Below, in pieces: positions 1 to 8,120 of a stretch of DNA of 8,272 bases (the stretch's first letter is position 1; each line of letters opens with the position of its first letter). This stretch comes from Leptolyngbya sp. SIO4C5. Lineage in GTDB: Bacteria; Cyanobacteriota; Cyanobacteriia; Phormidesmidales; Phormidesmidaceae. The position numbers and the translations under genes are program-made. The stretch lies in assembly GCA_010671965.1 (NCBI GenBank), contig JAAHIC010000158.1:1-8272 (forward strand). Direction: 5' to 3'. The notes beneath the pieces were generated by a model. The model was not told the DNA's origin and ran no database searches. It saw nothing but the letters and a program-made list of their open reading frames with translations.

Positions 1-201
1 TTTAGCTTTATCTTGTTTGCCAAAGTTTACAAGCGACTTCCTTGTTAAGCAAGTTGAAACATTCAAGGAAAGATATTTTTGAATGCATAATCTGTACTAA
101 AAAGGAGAATCGACTGAATCGTTTATATAGGCTGTATTTTACTCAGAATAGGCGATCCCCAATTATGGTTCGGCAATTTCCCAGTTTGGAGTGAAGACAA
201 G

Positions 202-216
202 TTTCATGTCATGAAA
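202..216. promoter_or_regulatory. 15-bp palindrome, possible operator (uncertain)
   Basis: TTTCATG and CATGAAA form a perfect 7-bp inverted repeat around a single T. Its symmetry and its position in a gene-free, AT-rich region would suit a dimeric regulator's binding site. No known cyanobacterial operator consensus is recognised, and a palindrome of this size can arise by chance in AT-rich DNA. Function is inference only. Confidence 0.15.
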
Positions 217-258
217 ATCTATCTTTAGGATGGTTATAAACTCTAATAAAATGGCTTT

Positions 259-272
259 GTATCTTTCAATAC
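259..272. promoter_or_regulatory. NtcA-like site (GTA-N8-TAC)
   Basis: The sequence is GTA, eight bases, TAC, which exactly matches the core consensus of NtcA, the cyanobacterial nitrogen-control activator. Activated promoters normally have a TAN3T -10 element about 20-24 bases downstream. Here the best candidate at that distance is TAGTTC (294-299), an imperfect match. A site of this degeneracy is expected about twice by chance in a window of this size, so the call is weak. If real, it would drive plus-strand transcription into the unassigned region before pilT. Confidence 0.2.
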
Positions 273-285
273 TTACCCACAGCGC

Positions 286-404
286 TTTAGAGATAGTTCA
301 AATGGACTTCTCTAAACTTGGTTGGTGTTATTAGTTACCAGCGCCAAGTAATCGTTAAAAACTCTTGTCTAATCACCTCTTGAGCCGTTAAAAGAGTAGA
401 GGTG
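286..404 (+). repeat. Cluster of three adjacent inverted repeats (possible structured RNA)
   Basis: Three hairpins can be drawn in a row. The first pairs TTTAGAGA (286-293) with TCTCTAAA (309-316), and continues AGTTC (295-299) with GGACT (304-308) around the loop AAAT; it has one bulged T and one G-U pair. The second pairs ACTTGG (316-321) with CCAAGT (344-349), plus TGGT (323-326) with ACCA (337-340). The third pairs CACCTCT (374-380) with AGAGGTG (398-404); it competes with ACTCTT (361-366) pairing to AAGAGT (392-397). CGTTAAAA also occurs twice (353-360 and 386-393). None is followed by a T-tract, so they are not intrinsic terminators. They could be part of a regulatory RNA, operator dyads, or remnants of a small repeat. 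The family is not recognised. Confidence 0.35.
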
Positions 405-416
405 GGCAGCTATATA
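388..416 (+). promoter_or_regulatory. Candidate sigma-70-type promoter
   Basis: TTAAAA (388-393, four of six matches to the -35 consensus) lies 17 bp from TATATA (411-416, a -10-like box). This predicts a start near 423. It is the best-spaced promoter I can see in the gene-free left flank, and it would produce a transcript of about 375 nt ending at the terminator at 774-797. The region is AT-rich, so chance matches are likely. Confidence 0.3.
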
Positions 417-422
417 AAGAAT

Positions 423-797
423 GTTTAAGAGACGAGATGCCGCTTAGAAGCCAGTTGTCTTCAAGCGTGAAGGGTAAAACCTTAAAATCTTGAAACTTAA
501 GACGCTGAAAGTGTTTGAGTTCGCTATGCTAAGGCTCAGTGTGGTGACCAGTCTGTTTGGCAATGCACATGTTGGGCAGAGCCAGTAGAGTTACGGTTTG
601 GCGAAGAACCAGCATGGAATCGCGCCTTGACGCTGTTGGAGATAGGCTTAGCCGCCAGGGATATTTTTTCTCTGCGGGCTGTGATGGCAGTGGTGTCTCT
701 GCGACTAGAAGGCCAAATAGCTGGTTTTGGCAGCAGCCTGCTGGGAATTTTGGGCCGATTGAGCGTAAGTTTGAAGTGAGCCGCTCACTTTTTTGTT
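423..797 (+). ncRNA. Unassigned transcript upstream of pilT (small RNA or small-protein mRNA)
   Basis: The call rests mainly on a strong plus-strand intrinsic terminator at 774-797 with no recognised gene before it, plus a plausible promoter at 388-416. Within it, AGCGT (464-468) can pair with ACGCT (502-506) around a smaller AAGG/CCTT hairpin (470-483). I looked for signatures of tmRNA, RNase P RNA, SRP RNA and 6S RNA and found none. A reading frame open from 519 to its TGA at 777-779 has protein-like composition at its end (IAGFGSSLLGILGRLSVSLK). It lacks an early start codon: the first usable ones are TTG at 627 (50 aa) and a later ATG giving 30 aa. Another frame (557-799, TTG start) is open but runs through the terminator, so it is probably spurious. 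Start, boundaries and function are all inferred. Confidence 0.25.
774..797 (+). terminator. Rho-independent terminator before pilT
   Basis: AAGTGAG (774-780) pairs perfectly with CTCACTT (784-790) around a 3-nt CCG loop. The T-run at 789-794, then G and TT, supplies the U-tract on the plus strand. The minus strand has no comparable tail, so it acts on plus-strand transcription arriving from upstream. It insulates pilT (870) from whatever is transcribed from the left flank, and it implies that pilT has its own promoter in the remaining 72 bp or relies on read-through. Confidence 0.7.
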
Positions 798-869
798 AGC
801 CTTGGGCAACCTATGAACCATCGCAATCGAGTAATTTAGCGTTTAGCAGATTGTTGTAAGGGAACCTCT

Positions 870-2105
870 ATGACAGATTCCAACCGTCCGCCCGCTCCTC
901 CTCGGATGTCACCTCCCCCGCCGCCGCCAGGACGTCCACCAGCGCCGCCACCGCAGCATCAGCGTCCGGCGCCGCCCGTCGGGCATCGAGCCGCCGCGCC
1001 GCCGCCAATGCCTTCAACTGCGGCGGGAGTTAAGGTCAACAGCAGCGGGATGACGCTGGGCAAAATTGTCCGCGAAGCTTTTGATAAAGGCTACTCAGAC
1101 GTTCACATCGGCGTAGGAGAGGTTCCTCGCTTTCGCGATCGCGGTCAGATTTTAATGACTGACTATCCGGTCACAGACGAAAACACGTTTTATACCTGGC
1201 TAGAGGAAGTGCTTAAGCCAGATGAGATTCAAAGGTTTAAGCAGACTCTAGACTTTGACGGTGCCGCTCAGTTCGACTTCACGCGGGTCCGGATCAATAT
1301 CTTTGATTCGCTGCATGGCCCAGCACTGGTGATGCGTTTGATTCCGGTCAAAATCTTGACGATTGACCAGCTCAATCTGCCGCCCGTCTTCAGGGATGTC
1401 TGTCACTATCACAAAGGGTTGATTCTGATTACCGGGCCAACAGGATCAGGTAAGTCAACCACCCTGGCAGCCATGATTGACTACATCAACAAGGAGATGC
1501 CTCGCAATATCATCACCATCGAGGATCCCATTGAGTTTGTCCATACCAGTCAGCGATCGCTGATCAAGCAGCGGGAAGTCGGCATCAATACCCTCAAGTT
1601 TGACAATGCCCTCAAGGCTTCGCTGCGGGAAGATCCCGACATCATCCTCATTGGTGAAATGCGGGACAAAGAAACGGTCAACACCGCCCTGAAAGCGGCT
1701 CAAACCGGACACTTGGTAATGGGAACTCTGCACACCAACAGCGCTATCAAAACCGTAGAGCGGATTTTGAACCTCTACGAGCCGGATCAGCAAGGGCCAG
1801 TGCGGGTTTCAATTGCGGAATCGCTAGTTGCTGTGATTGCCCAGGGGCTGTGCCGCACTACTGATGGTAAGCGGGCCGCTTTCCACGACATCATGATCAA
1901 CACAGACGCCATCAAGGACTACATCATGCGAGGCGAACTCGATGAAGCGGAAGCCCTGATTCCCAAGTGTACTTTTGATGGCATGTGTACGATGAATCAG
2001 TCTCTCTATGCTCTTTATGAAGCCGGGCGGATCACGGAAGAGGTGGCCCTAGAAATGTCACCCCGTCAGAACGAAATGGCGCAAATGCTACGGGGCCGGA
2101 TTTAA
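870..2105 (+). CDS. pilT: PilT-family type IV pilus retraction ATPase with proline-rich N-terminal tail
   Basis: A hexameric cytoplasmic ATPase of the PilT/GspE secretion superfamily. Family members power depolymerisation of type IV pili for twitching, phototaxis and DNA uptake. The 411-aa protein has a disordered Pro/Ala-rich tail (about residues 1-50), a PAS-like N-terminal domain (about 60-165) and the RecA-like core. Visible motifs are Walker A GPTGSGKST (189-197, Lys195), an Asp box ITIEDP (215-220), Walker B around DIILIGE with Glu263, and a His box GTLHTN with His288. The region matching the retraction motif AIRNLIRE reads AIKDYIMR (347-354), so it has diverged. The ATG has a good AAGGGA ribosome site at 858-863. 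Classical PilT is about 345-370 aa; the tail and changed motif suggest a specialised paralogue, perhaps of the cyanobacterial PilT2 kind, which I cannot prove. The next gene starts 5 nt after the stop. Confidence 0.93.
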   Translation: MTDSNRPPAPPRMSPPPPPPGRPPAPPPQHQRPAPPVGHRAAAPPPMPSTAAGVKVNSSGMTLGKIVREAFDKGYSDVHIGVGEVPRFRDRGQILMTDYPVTDENTFYTWLEEVLKPDEIQRFKQTLDFDGAAQFDFTRVRINIFDSLHGPALVMRLIPVKILTIDQLNLPPVFRDVCHYHKGLILITGPTGSGKSTTLAAMIDYINKEMPRNIITIEDPIEFVHTSQRSLIKQREVGINTLKFDNALKASLREDPDIILIGEMRDKETVNTALKAAQTGHLVMGTLHTNSAIKTVERILNLYEPDQQGPVRVSIAESLVAVIAQGLCRTTDGKRAAFHDIMINTDAIKDYIMRGELDEAEALIPKCTFDGMCTMNQSLYALYEAGRITEEVALEMSPRQNEMAQMLRGRI

Positions 2106-2110
2106 GCGCT

Positions 2111-2881
2111 GTGAGTAACCTAGCTGACGTCTCTCCTCAAGCGTTTAAAGGTATTGCCTTGTTTACGCCGGGGGGGGACGTTGTCTATTGTATTGATCCT
2201 CAAAAACAGGCTCGCTGGCACCTACATCTATGCGCAACTCTGCAGGATCTGCTGGGCCTAGCCGAACCGCCCCATTTTTTACTCCCCTGCTATACGGCTA
2301 CGCTGGATGTTTGGATTGATTTGCATACCCGGCAACCGCGTCAATATGCCGAAGCCTATCTGCCCGTCTTCAAATATCGGCCTCTGCTAAGTGCCCTATT
2401 CAACCTGGAATGGATAGACTGGCAGCCTGTTTTGCAACCAGAGGAAGCCTGCAATCCCTTGGTGATTGAAAGCCATCGTGCCCGGTTTCCGCCTCTGTGG
2501 GAAAATCATAATTTAGTCTTTGAGGTGAAGCTGACAGATTCTCCGGCGGGTTCAGCCCCGGCTGGACTGCCCCCGGCTAAGACAGCCCCTCAAAAACCCT
2601 CAGGGTTTGTCTTTCGGCTTTATATCGGGGGACAGGACACTCAGACAGCGACCATTTTGGGAAATTTGCATCACCTTTTGGATCAAACTATGCAGGATCC
2701 TTACACGCTGAAGGTGGTAGATGTTAACAAGCATCCCGACCAGGCAGAAGCCGATCATATTTCCGCCACACCAACCCTAATTCGGGTCTGGCCTCGCCCC
2801 ACTAAACGCATTGTCGGTAGCCTCAATGCCTTCAGCAATCTGGACAATTTGGCCCAAATCCTCACCCAGACGCGCAGCTAA
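2111..2881 (+). CDS. Two-domain protein with C-terminal KaiB/SasA-like domain
   Basis: The protein has 256 aa. The N-terminal part (about 1-138) is rich in Trp, Leu and Pro and matches no family I can name. A Pro/Ala linker (about 141-163) joins it to a C-terminal domain (about 165-253) that aligns by eye with KaiB and the SasA sensor domain. Shared features are FRLYIGG at the first strand, YTLKVVDVNKHPDQAE in the middle, and the ATPTLIRVWP segment with the thioredoxin-fold Pro221, followed by RPTKRIVGSL. KaiB-family domains bind the KaiC ATPase; KaiB itself switches fold, SasA does not. Which behaviour applies here is unknown. The start is GTG, 5 nt after the pilT stop, with only a weak purine-rich upstream stretch, so translation is probably coupled to pilT. 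It is not clock kaiB itself, which is about 100 aa and sits beside kaiA and kaiC. Confidence 0.85.
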   Translation: MSNLADVSPQAFKGIALFTPGGDVVYCIDPQKQARWHLHLCATLQDLLGLAEPPHFLLPCYTATLDVWIDLHTRQPRQYAEAYLPVFKYRPLLSALFNLEWIDWQPVLQPEEACNPLVIESHRARFPPLWENHNLVFEVKLTDSPAGSAPAGLPPAKTAPQKPSGFVFRLYIGGQDTQTATILGNLHHLLDQTMQDPYTLKVVDVNKHPDQAEADHISATPTLIRVWPRPTKRIVGSLNAFSNLDNLAQILTQTRS

Positions 2882-2886
2882 GAGAA

Positions 2887-3873
2887 CTAACAGTCGGCTA
2901 GTTTCCCTCGCCACCGCTTGACGGCAGAGTGTAGTTTGTAAGAAAGCCAATCGTCATACTGAGGGTAAATGGGGAGGCGAGGGCGGAGCTGCCAGCCCTG
3001 AACCTTTAGCAGCTTTGAAAGATGAGGCGGTTGCAGGTGGGGATAGTCGGGATTGACCTCGTCTTTAGGGCCAATACCGCCTAGATCGCGGATACCAAGG
3101 TCTAGGCAAGCTAAGAGGGTTTCGTCGCCCTCTATCAGATTGGGCGGAATTTGCAGCGTGATATCAGTAGGTAATACCTCACGGGCTAGAGCGATCGCCC
3201 TTTGCAAGTGCTCAGTCTCTATTTGACTTCTCGCTTCTAGCTGCGTTTGTCCGGTCTGATGGGGTTGTAGAATCACTTCTTGAATATGGCCCCACTGCTG
3301 ATGCGTCTGGGCGATCGCCGCTAAGGTCTGCTGCCAGTCTGCCTCAGTTTCGCCAAGGCCCAGCAGCAGTCCGGTGGTGAAGGGGATCTGCAGCTGACCC
3401 GCCCAGGTAAGCTGCTGTAGCCGCACCTGAGGCAGTTTGCTGGGAGCGTAGCGATGAACTGTTTCAAGCAGCTTGGGCGTGAGCTGCTCTAGCATCAGGC
3501 CCATTGAGACATTGACCTGCTTGAGATACTGCATTTCCGCAAAGCTGAGGGGGCCAACGTTGCTGTGCGGCAGAAATCCCATTGCCAAAGCTAACTCGCA
3601 GAGGTCGTAAATATGCTGCAGCCAGGCCCGCCGCCGTGGGCTTTGAGGGTGGACCTCACCGCTGAGAATTAGGATTTCAATCACGCCCTGCGATCGCAAA
3701 GGACTCAAAATTGCGCTAGCCTGCTCCAGCGCTAGCCACGGACTCTGACCCGGATCGCGGCGAAAGTTACAGTAGGTGCAGCGGTTAAAGCATTCGTAAG
3801 TTGGAACCAGAGTATAGGCAGGGCTATAAGTAATTTCGCGCGTAGCGATCGCAATCATGGACTTGCTTTGCAA
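2887..3873 (-). CDS. cofG: FO synthase subunit CofG (radical SAM)
   Basis: CofG acts with CofH to make FO (7,8-didemethyl-8-hydroxy-5-deazariboflavin) from tyrosine and a flavin-pathway pyrimidine. FO is the F420 precursor and, in cyanobacteria, the light-harvesting chromophore of some photolyases. The protein begins with the radical-SAM cluster motif CFNRCTYC (Cys28, Cys32, Cys35 in the long form). It then carries CofG-like segments: SNVGPLSFAEM, VSMGLMLEQL, TGLLLGLGETEADW and HIQEVILQPHQTG. Length (323-328 aa) is normal. The start is uncertain: the longest form begins with TTG at 3873, while an in-frame ATG at 3858 gives 323 aa. Neither has a strong ribosome site, and I slightly favour the ATG. 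cofH is not in the window. The gene is convergent with the KaiB-like gene, with 5 bp between stops and no room for a terminator. Confidence 0.9.
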   Translation of the reverse strand: MQSKSMIAIATREITYSPAYTLVPTYECFNRCTYCNFRRDPGQSPWLALEQASAILSPLRSQGVIEILILSGEVHPQSPRRRAWLQHIYDLCELALAMGFLPHSNVGPLSFAEMQYLKQVNVSMGLMLEQLTPKLLETVHRYAPSKLPQVRLQQLTWAGQLQIPFTTGLLLGLGETEADWQQTLAAIAQTHQQWGHIQEVILQPHQTGQTQLEARSQIETEHLQRAIALAREVLPTDITLQIPPNLIEGDETLLACLDLGIRDLGGIGPKDEVNPDYPHLQPPHLSKLLKVQGWQLRPRLPIYPQYDDWLSYKLHSAVKRWRGKLADC

Positions 3874-3960
3874 ATGAAAAACTCAAAAGGCTCTATTCAC
3901 AATTTAATTTACGCTGCATAAATCAACATTACGCAATCCCCTGCCGCCTAACGGAGGTGC

Positions 3961-3966
3961 TACAAT
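3961..3966 (+). promoter_or_regulatory. -10 element of the thiC riboswitch transcript
   Basis: TACAAT lies a few bases before the first paired bases of the TPP aptamer and predicts a start near 3972, just where the aptamer begins. No good -35 box sits 16-18 bp upstream, so the promoter may depend on an activator or be of a -35-independent type. Confidence 0.45.
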
Positions 3967-3972
3967 CATCAG

Positions 3973-4054
3973 CAAGCTAGGGGTGTCCGAGTAATCGGGC
4001 TGAGATCATACCCTCAGAACCTGACCTGGTTAACACCAGCGGAGGGAAGCGTTG
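3973..4054 (+). ncRNA. TPP riboswitch (THI element)
   Basis: The aptamer shows the conserved THI-box blocks in order: GGGGTG (3980-3985), a short P3 stem CCGA/TCGG (3987-3990 with 3995-3998) capped by a GUAA tetraloop, and the pyrimidine-sensing CTGAGA (4000-4005). Then come ACCC and GAACCTGA (4010-4024), the stem CTGGT/ACCAG (4026-4030 with 4035-4039), and CGGAGGGAAG (4040-4049). P1 is formed approximately by CAAGC (3973-3977) and GCGTTG (4049-4054), with a bulge. P3 is minimal in length. It binds thiamin pyrophosphate and is expected to shut off thiC when thiamin is plentiful. The regulatory switch must lie in the 330 nt between here and the thiC start. Confidence 0.95.
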
Positions 4055-5767
<1,713 letters not shown>

Positions 5768-5817
5768 TGACCGCAGAGAGTTCTCGCATCTGACAGCTCA
5801 AAACCTAATACAAAAGA

Positions 5818-5849
5818 AAACCCCCTCAAGCGATCGCCTGAGGGGGTTT
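5818..5849. terminator. Bidirectional terminator between thiC and psaB
   Basis: AAACCCCCTCA (5818-5828) pairs perfectly over 11 bp with TGAGGGGGTTT (5839-5849). The 10-nt loop contains a complete HIP1 octamer GCGATCGC (5830-5837). On the minus strand the stem is followed by a T-rich tail (complement of 5811-5820), making it a strong end for psaA-psaB. On the plus strand the tail is shorter (TTTA), but the GC-rich stem should still stop thiC transcripts. Confidence 0.85.
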
Positions 5850-5875
5850 AACCGATTATTAGTTAATCGCCTACG

Positions 5876-8095
5876 CTAGCCAAATCGACTAGACGTTGAG
5901 GCAATCAGGAAGGCGGCGTAGGTAAGGATGTAACCCACAGTGAAGTGAGCTAAACCAACCAGACGACCTTGAACGATCGACATTGCCACCGGCTTATCTT
6001 TCCAGCGAACCAGGTTAGCTAGCGGGGTGCGCTCATGTGCCCAAACTAGGGTTTCGATGAGTTCCTGCCAGTAACCCCGCCAGGAGATCAAGAACATGAA
6101 GCCCGTTGCCCAGACCAGGTGTCCAAAGAGGAACATCCAGGACCAAACCGCTAGGTTGTTCATGCCGTACGGGTTGTAACCGTTGATCAGCTGAGACGAG
6201 TTCAGCCAGAGGTAGTCGCGTAGCCAGCCCATCAGGTAGTTAGACCCTTCATTGAACTGAGCGACGTTGCCTGACCAAATTGCCAGATGCTTCCAGTGCC
6301 AGTAGAAGGTAACCCAACCAATGGTGTTAAGCATCCAGAAGACTGCCAGGTAGAAAGCATCCCAAGCAGAGATGTCGCAAGTACCGCCACGACCAGGGCC
6401 ATCGCAAGGGAAGCTGTAACCGAAGTCTTTCTTGTCCGGCATTAGCTTAGAACCGCGAGCATCCAGCGCGCCCTTGACCAGGATCAAGGTGGTGGTATGC
6501 AAGCCGAGGGCGATCGCGTGGTGAACCAGGAAGTCGCCAGGGCCGATGGTCAAGAACAGGGAGTTGGCTCCGCTGTTGATTGCATCGAGCCAGCCATCAA
6601 GGTAAATCCCGTTGGCTGCTCCCGTCGCGACGCTGTCAGGATTAGACAGCAGCGTATTGAAGCCATAAAGCGCTTTACCAGAAGCAGCTTGAACCCACTG
6701 AGCAAAGACAGGTTCAACCAGAATCTGCTTCTCAGGCGTACCGAAAGCCTGCATTACGTCGTTGTGGACGTACAGACCTAGGGTATGGAAGCCCAGGAAC
6801 AGGGAAACCCAGCTCAGGTGAGAAATAATCGCTTCCTTATGCTGCAGTACCCGGTCCAATACGTTGTTTTCGTTAGCTTTGGGATCGTAGTCCCGGATGA
6901 GGAAGATTGCTCCGTGAGCAAACGCCCCCACCATGATGAAGCCAGCAATGTACTGGTGGTGAGTATACAGAGCCGCCTGCGTGGTGTAAGACTGCGCCAT
7001 GAAGGCATAGGGAGGCAGCGCGTACATGTGCTGCGCCACTAGAGAAGTGATTACACCGAGAGAGGCCAGCGCCAACGCGAGTTGGAAGTGCAGAGAGTTG
7101 TTGAGCGTATCATACAAACCCTCATGACCTTTACCTAGCGCACCGCCGAAGGGCGTTCCTTCAGGAGGACGGTGAGTTTTGAGGATTTCCTTGATGCTGT
7201 GACCAATACCGAAGTTAGTCCGGTACATGTGGCCAGCAATGATGAAAATCACTGCGATCGCCAGGTGGTGGTGAGCCATATCCGTCAGCCAGAGAGACTC
7301 CGTCTGAGGATGGAAACCCCCCAAGAAGGTCAGAATCGCCGTTCCAGCGCCTTCGGAAGTACCAAAGACATGGCTCGCCGTATCCGGGTTTTGAGCGTAA
7401 ACGCCCCAGTTGCCCGTGAAGAAGGGAGCCAAACCTGCGGGGTGAGGCGGGGTAGACAAGAAGTTATCCCAGCCCACATGCTGTCCGCGAGATTCGGGAA
7501 TAGCGACGTGTACCAAGTGACCTGTCCACGCTAGAGAGCTAACGCCAAACAAACCCGCTAGGTGGTGATTGAGGCGAGACTCTGCGTTTTTGAACCAGGA
7601 AAGGCTCGGACGGAACTTGGGCTGAAGGTGCAGCCAGCCTGCGAACAGGAAAACTGCAGACAAAATCAAGAGGAACACCGCACCGGAATACAAATCATTG
7701 TTGGTGCGCATACCGATGGTGTACCACCAGTGGTAGACCCCAGAATAGGCGATATTCACGGGGCCGGAAGCGCCAGCTTGGGTGAACGCATCCACCGCAG
7801 GCTGACCAAAGTGAGGATCCCAAATCGCATGGGCGATGGGCTTCACGTTGAGTGGATCGGTGACCCACTGCTGGAAATTACCTTGCCAGGCGACGTGGAA
7901 AAGATTACCAGAGGTCCACAGGAAGATGATTGCCAGATGGCCAAAGTGAGAAGCAAAAATCTTTTGATAGAGATTTTCCTCCGTCATGCCATCGTGACTT
8001 TCAAAGTCATGGGCAGTGGCAATCCCATACCAGATTCGACGTGTTGTCGGATCCTGAGCCAAATCCTGGCTAAACTTTGGGAATTTAGTTGCCAT
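5876..8095 (-). CDS. psaB: Photosystem I P700 chlorophyll a apoprotein A2 (PsaB)
   Basis: PsaB is one half of the heterodimeric photosystem I core in the thylakoid membrane. It binds P700, A0, phylloquinone, many antenna chlorophylls and, jointly with PsaA, the FX iron-sulfur cluster. The protein is complete at 739 aa, close to the usual 730-745, with eleven expected membrane helices. The FX loop [19 protein letters not shown] supplies Cys564 and Cys573. His659 in the FLFGHLVW helix matches the P700 ligand, and Met667 matches the A0 ligand; numbering is one less than in the well-known crystal-structure protein. The N-terminus [12 protein letters not shown] is canonical, fixing the ATG at 8095. 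It is the second gene of psaA-psaB, 25 bp after the psaA stop, and ends towards the shared terminator. No unusual substitutions were noticed. Confidence 0.99.
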   Translation of the reverse strand: MATKFPKFSQDLAQDPTTRRIWYGIATAHDFESHDGMTEENLYQKIFASHFGHLAIIFLWTSGNLFHVAWQGNFQQWVTDPLNVKPIAHAIWDPHFGQPAVDAFTQAGASGPVNIAYSGVYHWWYTIGMRTNNDLYSGAVFLLILSAVFLFAGWLHLQPKFRPSLSWFKNAESRLNHHLAGLFGVSSLAWTGHLVHVAIPESRGQHVGWDNFLSTPPHPAGLAPFFTGNWGVYAQNPDTASHVFGTSEGAGTAILTFLGGFHPQTESLWLTDMAHHHLAIAVIFIIAGHMYRTNFGIGHSIKEILKTHRPPEGTPFGGALGKGHEGLYDTLNNSLHFQLALALASLGVITSLVAQHMYALPPYAFMAQSYTTQAALYTHHQYIAGFIMVGAFAHGAIFLIRDYDPKANENNVLDRVLQHKEAIISHLSWVSLFLGFHTLGLYVHNDVMQAFGTPEKQILVEPVFAQWVQAASGKALYGFNTLLSNPDSVATGAANGIYLDGWLDAINSGANSLFLTIGPGDFLVHHAIALGLHTTTLILVKGALDARGSKLMPDKKDFGYSFPCDGPGRGGTCDISAWDAFYLAVFWMLNTIGWVTFYWHWKHLAIWSGNVAQFNEGSNYLMGWLRDYLWLNSSQLINGYNPYGMNNLAVWSWMFLFGHLVWATGFMFLISWRGYWQELIETLVWAHERTPLANLVRWKDKPVAMSIVQGRLVGLAHFTVGYILTYAAFLIASTSSRFG

Positions 8096-8109
8096 ATGTC
8101 TTATCGAGT

Positions 8110-8114
8110 CCTCC
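8110..8114 (-). promoter_or_regulatory. psaB: psaB ribosome-binding site with long spacing
   Basis: GGAGG on the minus strand lies in the 25-bp psaA-psaB gap, just after the psaA stop, but 14 nt before the psaB ATG. That is longer than the usual 5-9 nt. Ribosomes finishing psaA would stop at this site, so coupled translation of the two subunits is plausible. Confidence 0.5.
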
Positions 8115-8120
8115 GCGCTC

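Noticed and set aside
1..82. 3' end of a gene entering from the left edge
   Set aside because: Plus-strand frames stop at 46-48 and 80-82, and the residues before them are too few and unfamiliar to support a gene.
423..797. tmRNA, RNase P RNA, SRP RNA or 6S RNA
   Set aside because: The conserved core motifs of these RNAs (for example GAGGAAAGTCC of RNase P, the tmRNA acceptor end, the SRP apical loop) are not present.
557..799. 80-codon plus-strand frame with TTG start (MAMHMLGRASRV...)
   Set aside because: It reads straight through the terminator hairpin and T-tract, has no clear ribosome site and has low-complexity, non-protein-like composition at its end. The neighbouring frame looks more protein-like.
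870..1030. Proline-rich coding repeat as a DNA repeat element or CRISPR-like array
   Set aside because: The CCG/CCA-rich stretch encodes the PilT tail in frame and has no regular unit length or spacers.
1455..1793. 112-codon minus-strand frame inside pilT
   Set aside because: It lies wholly within the strongly conserved ATPase core and has no homologue-like motifs; it is an antisense shadow of pilT.
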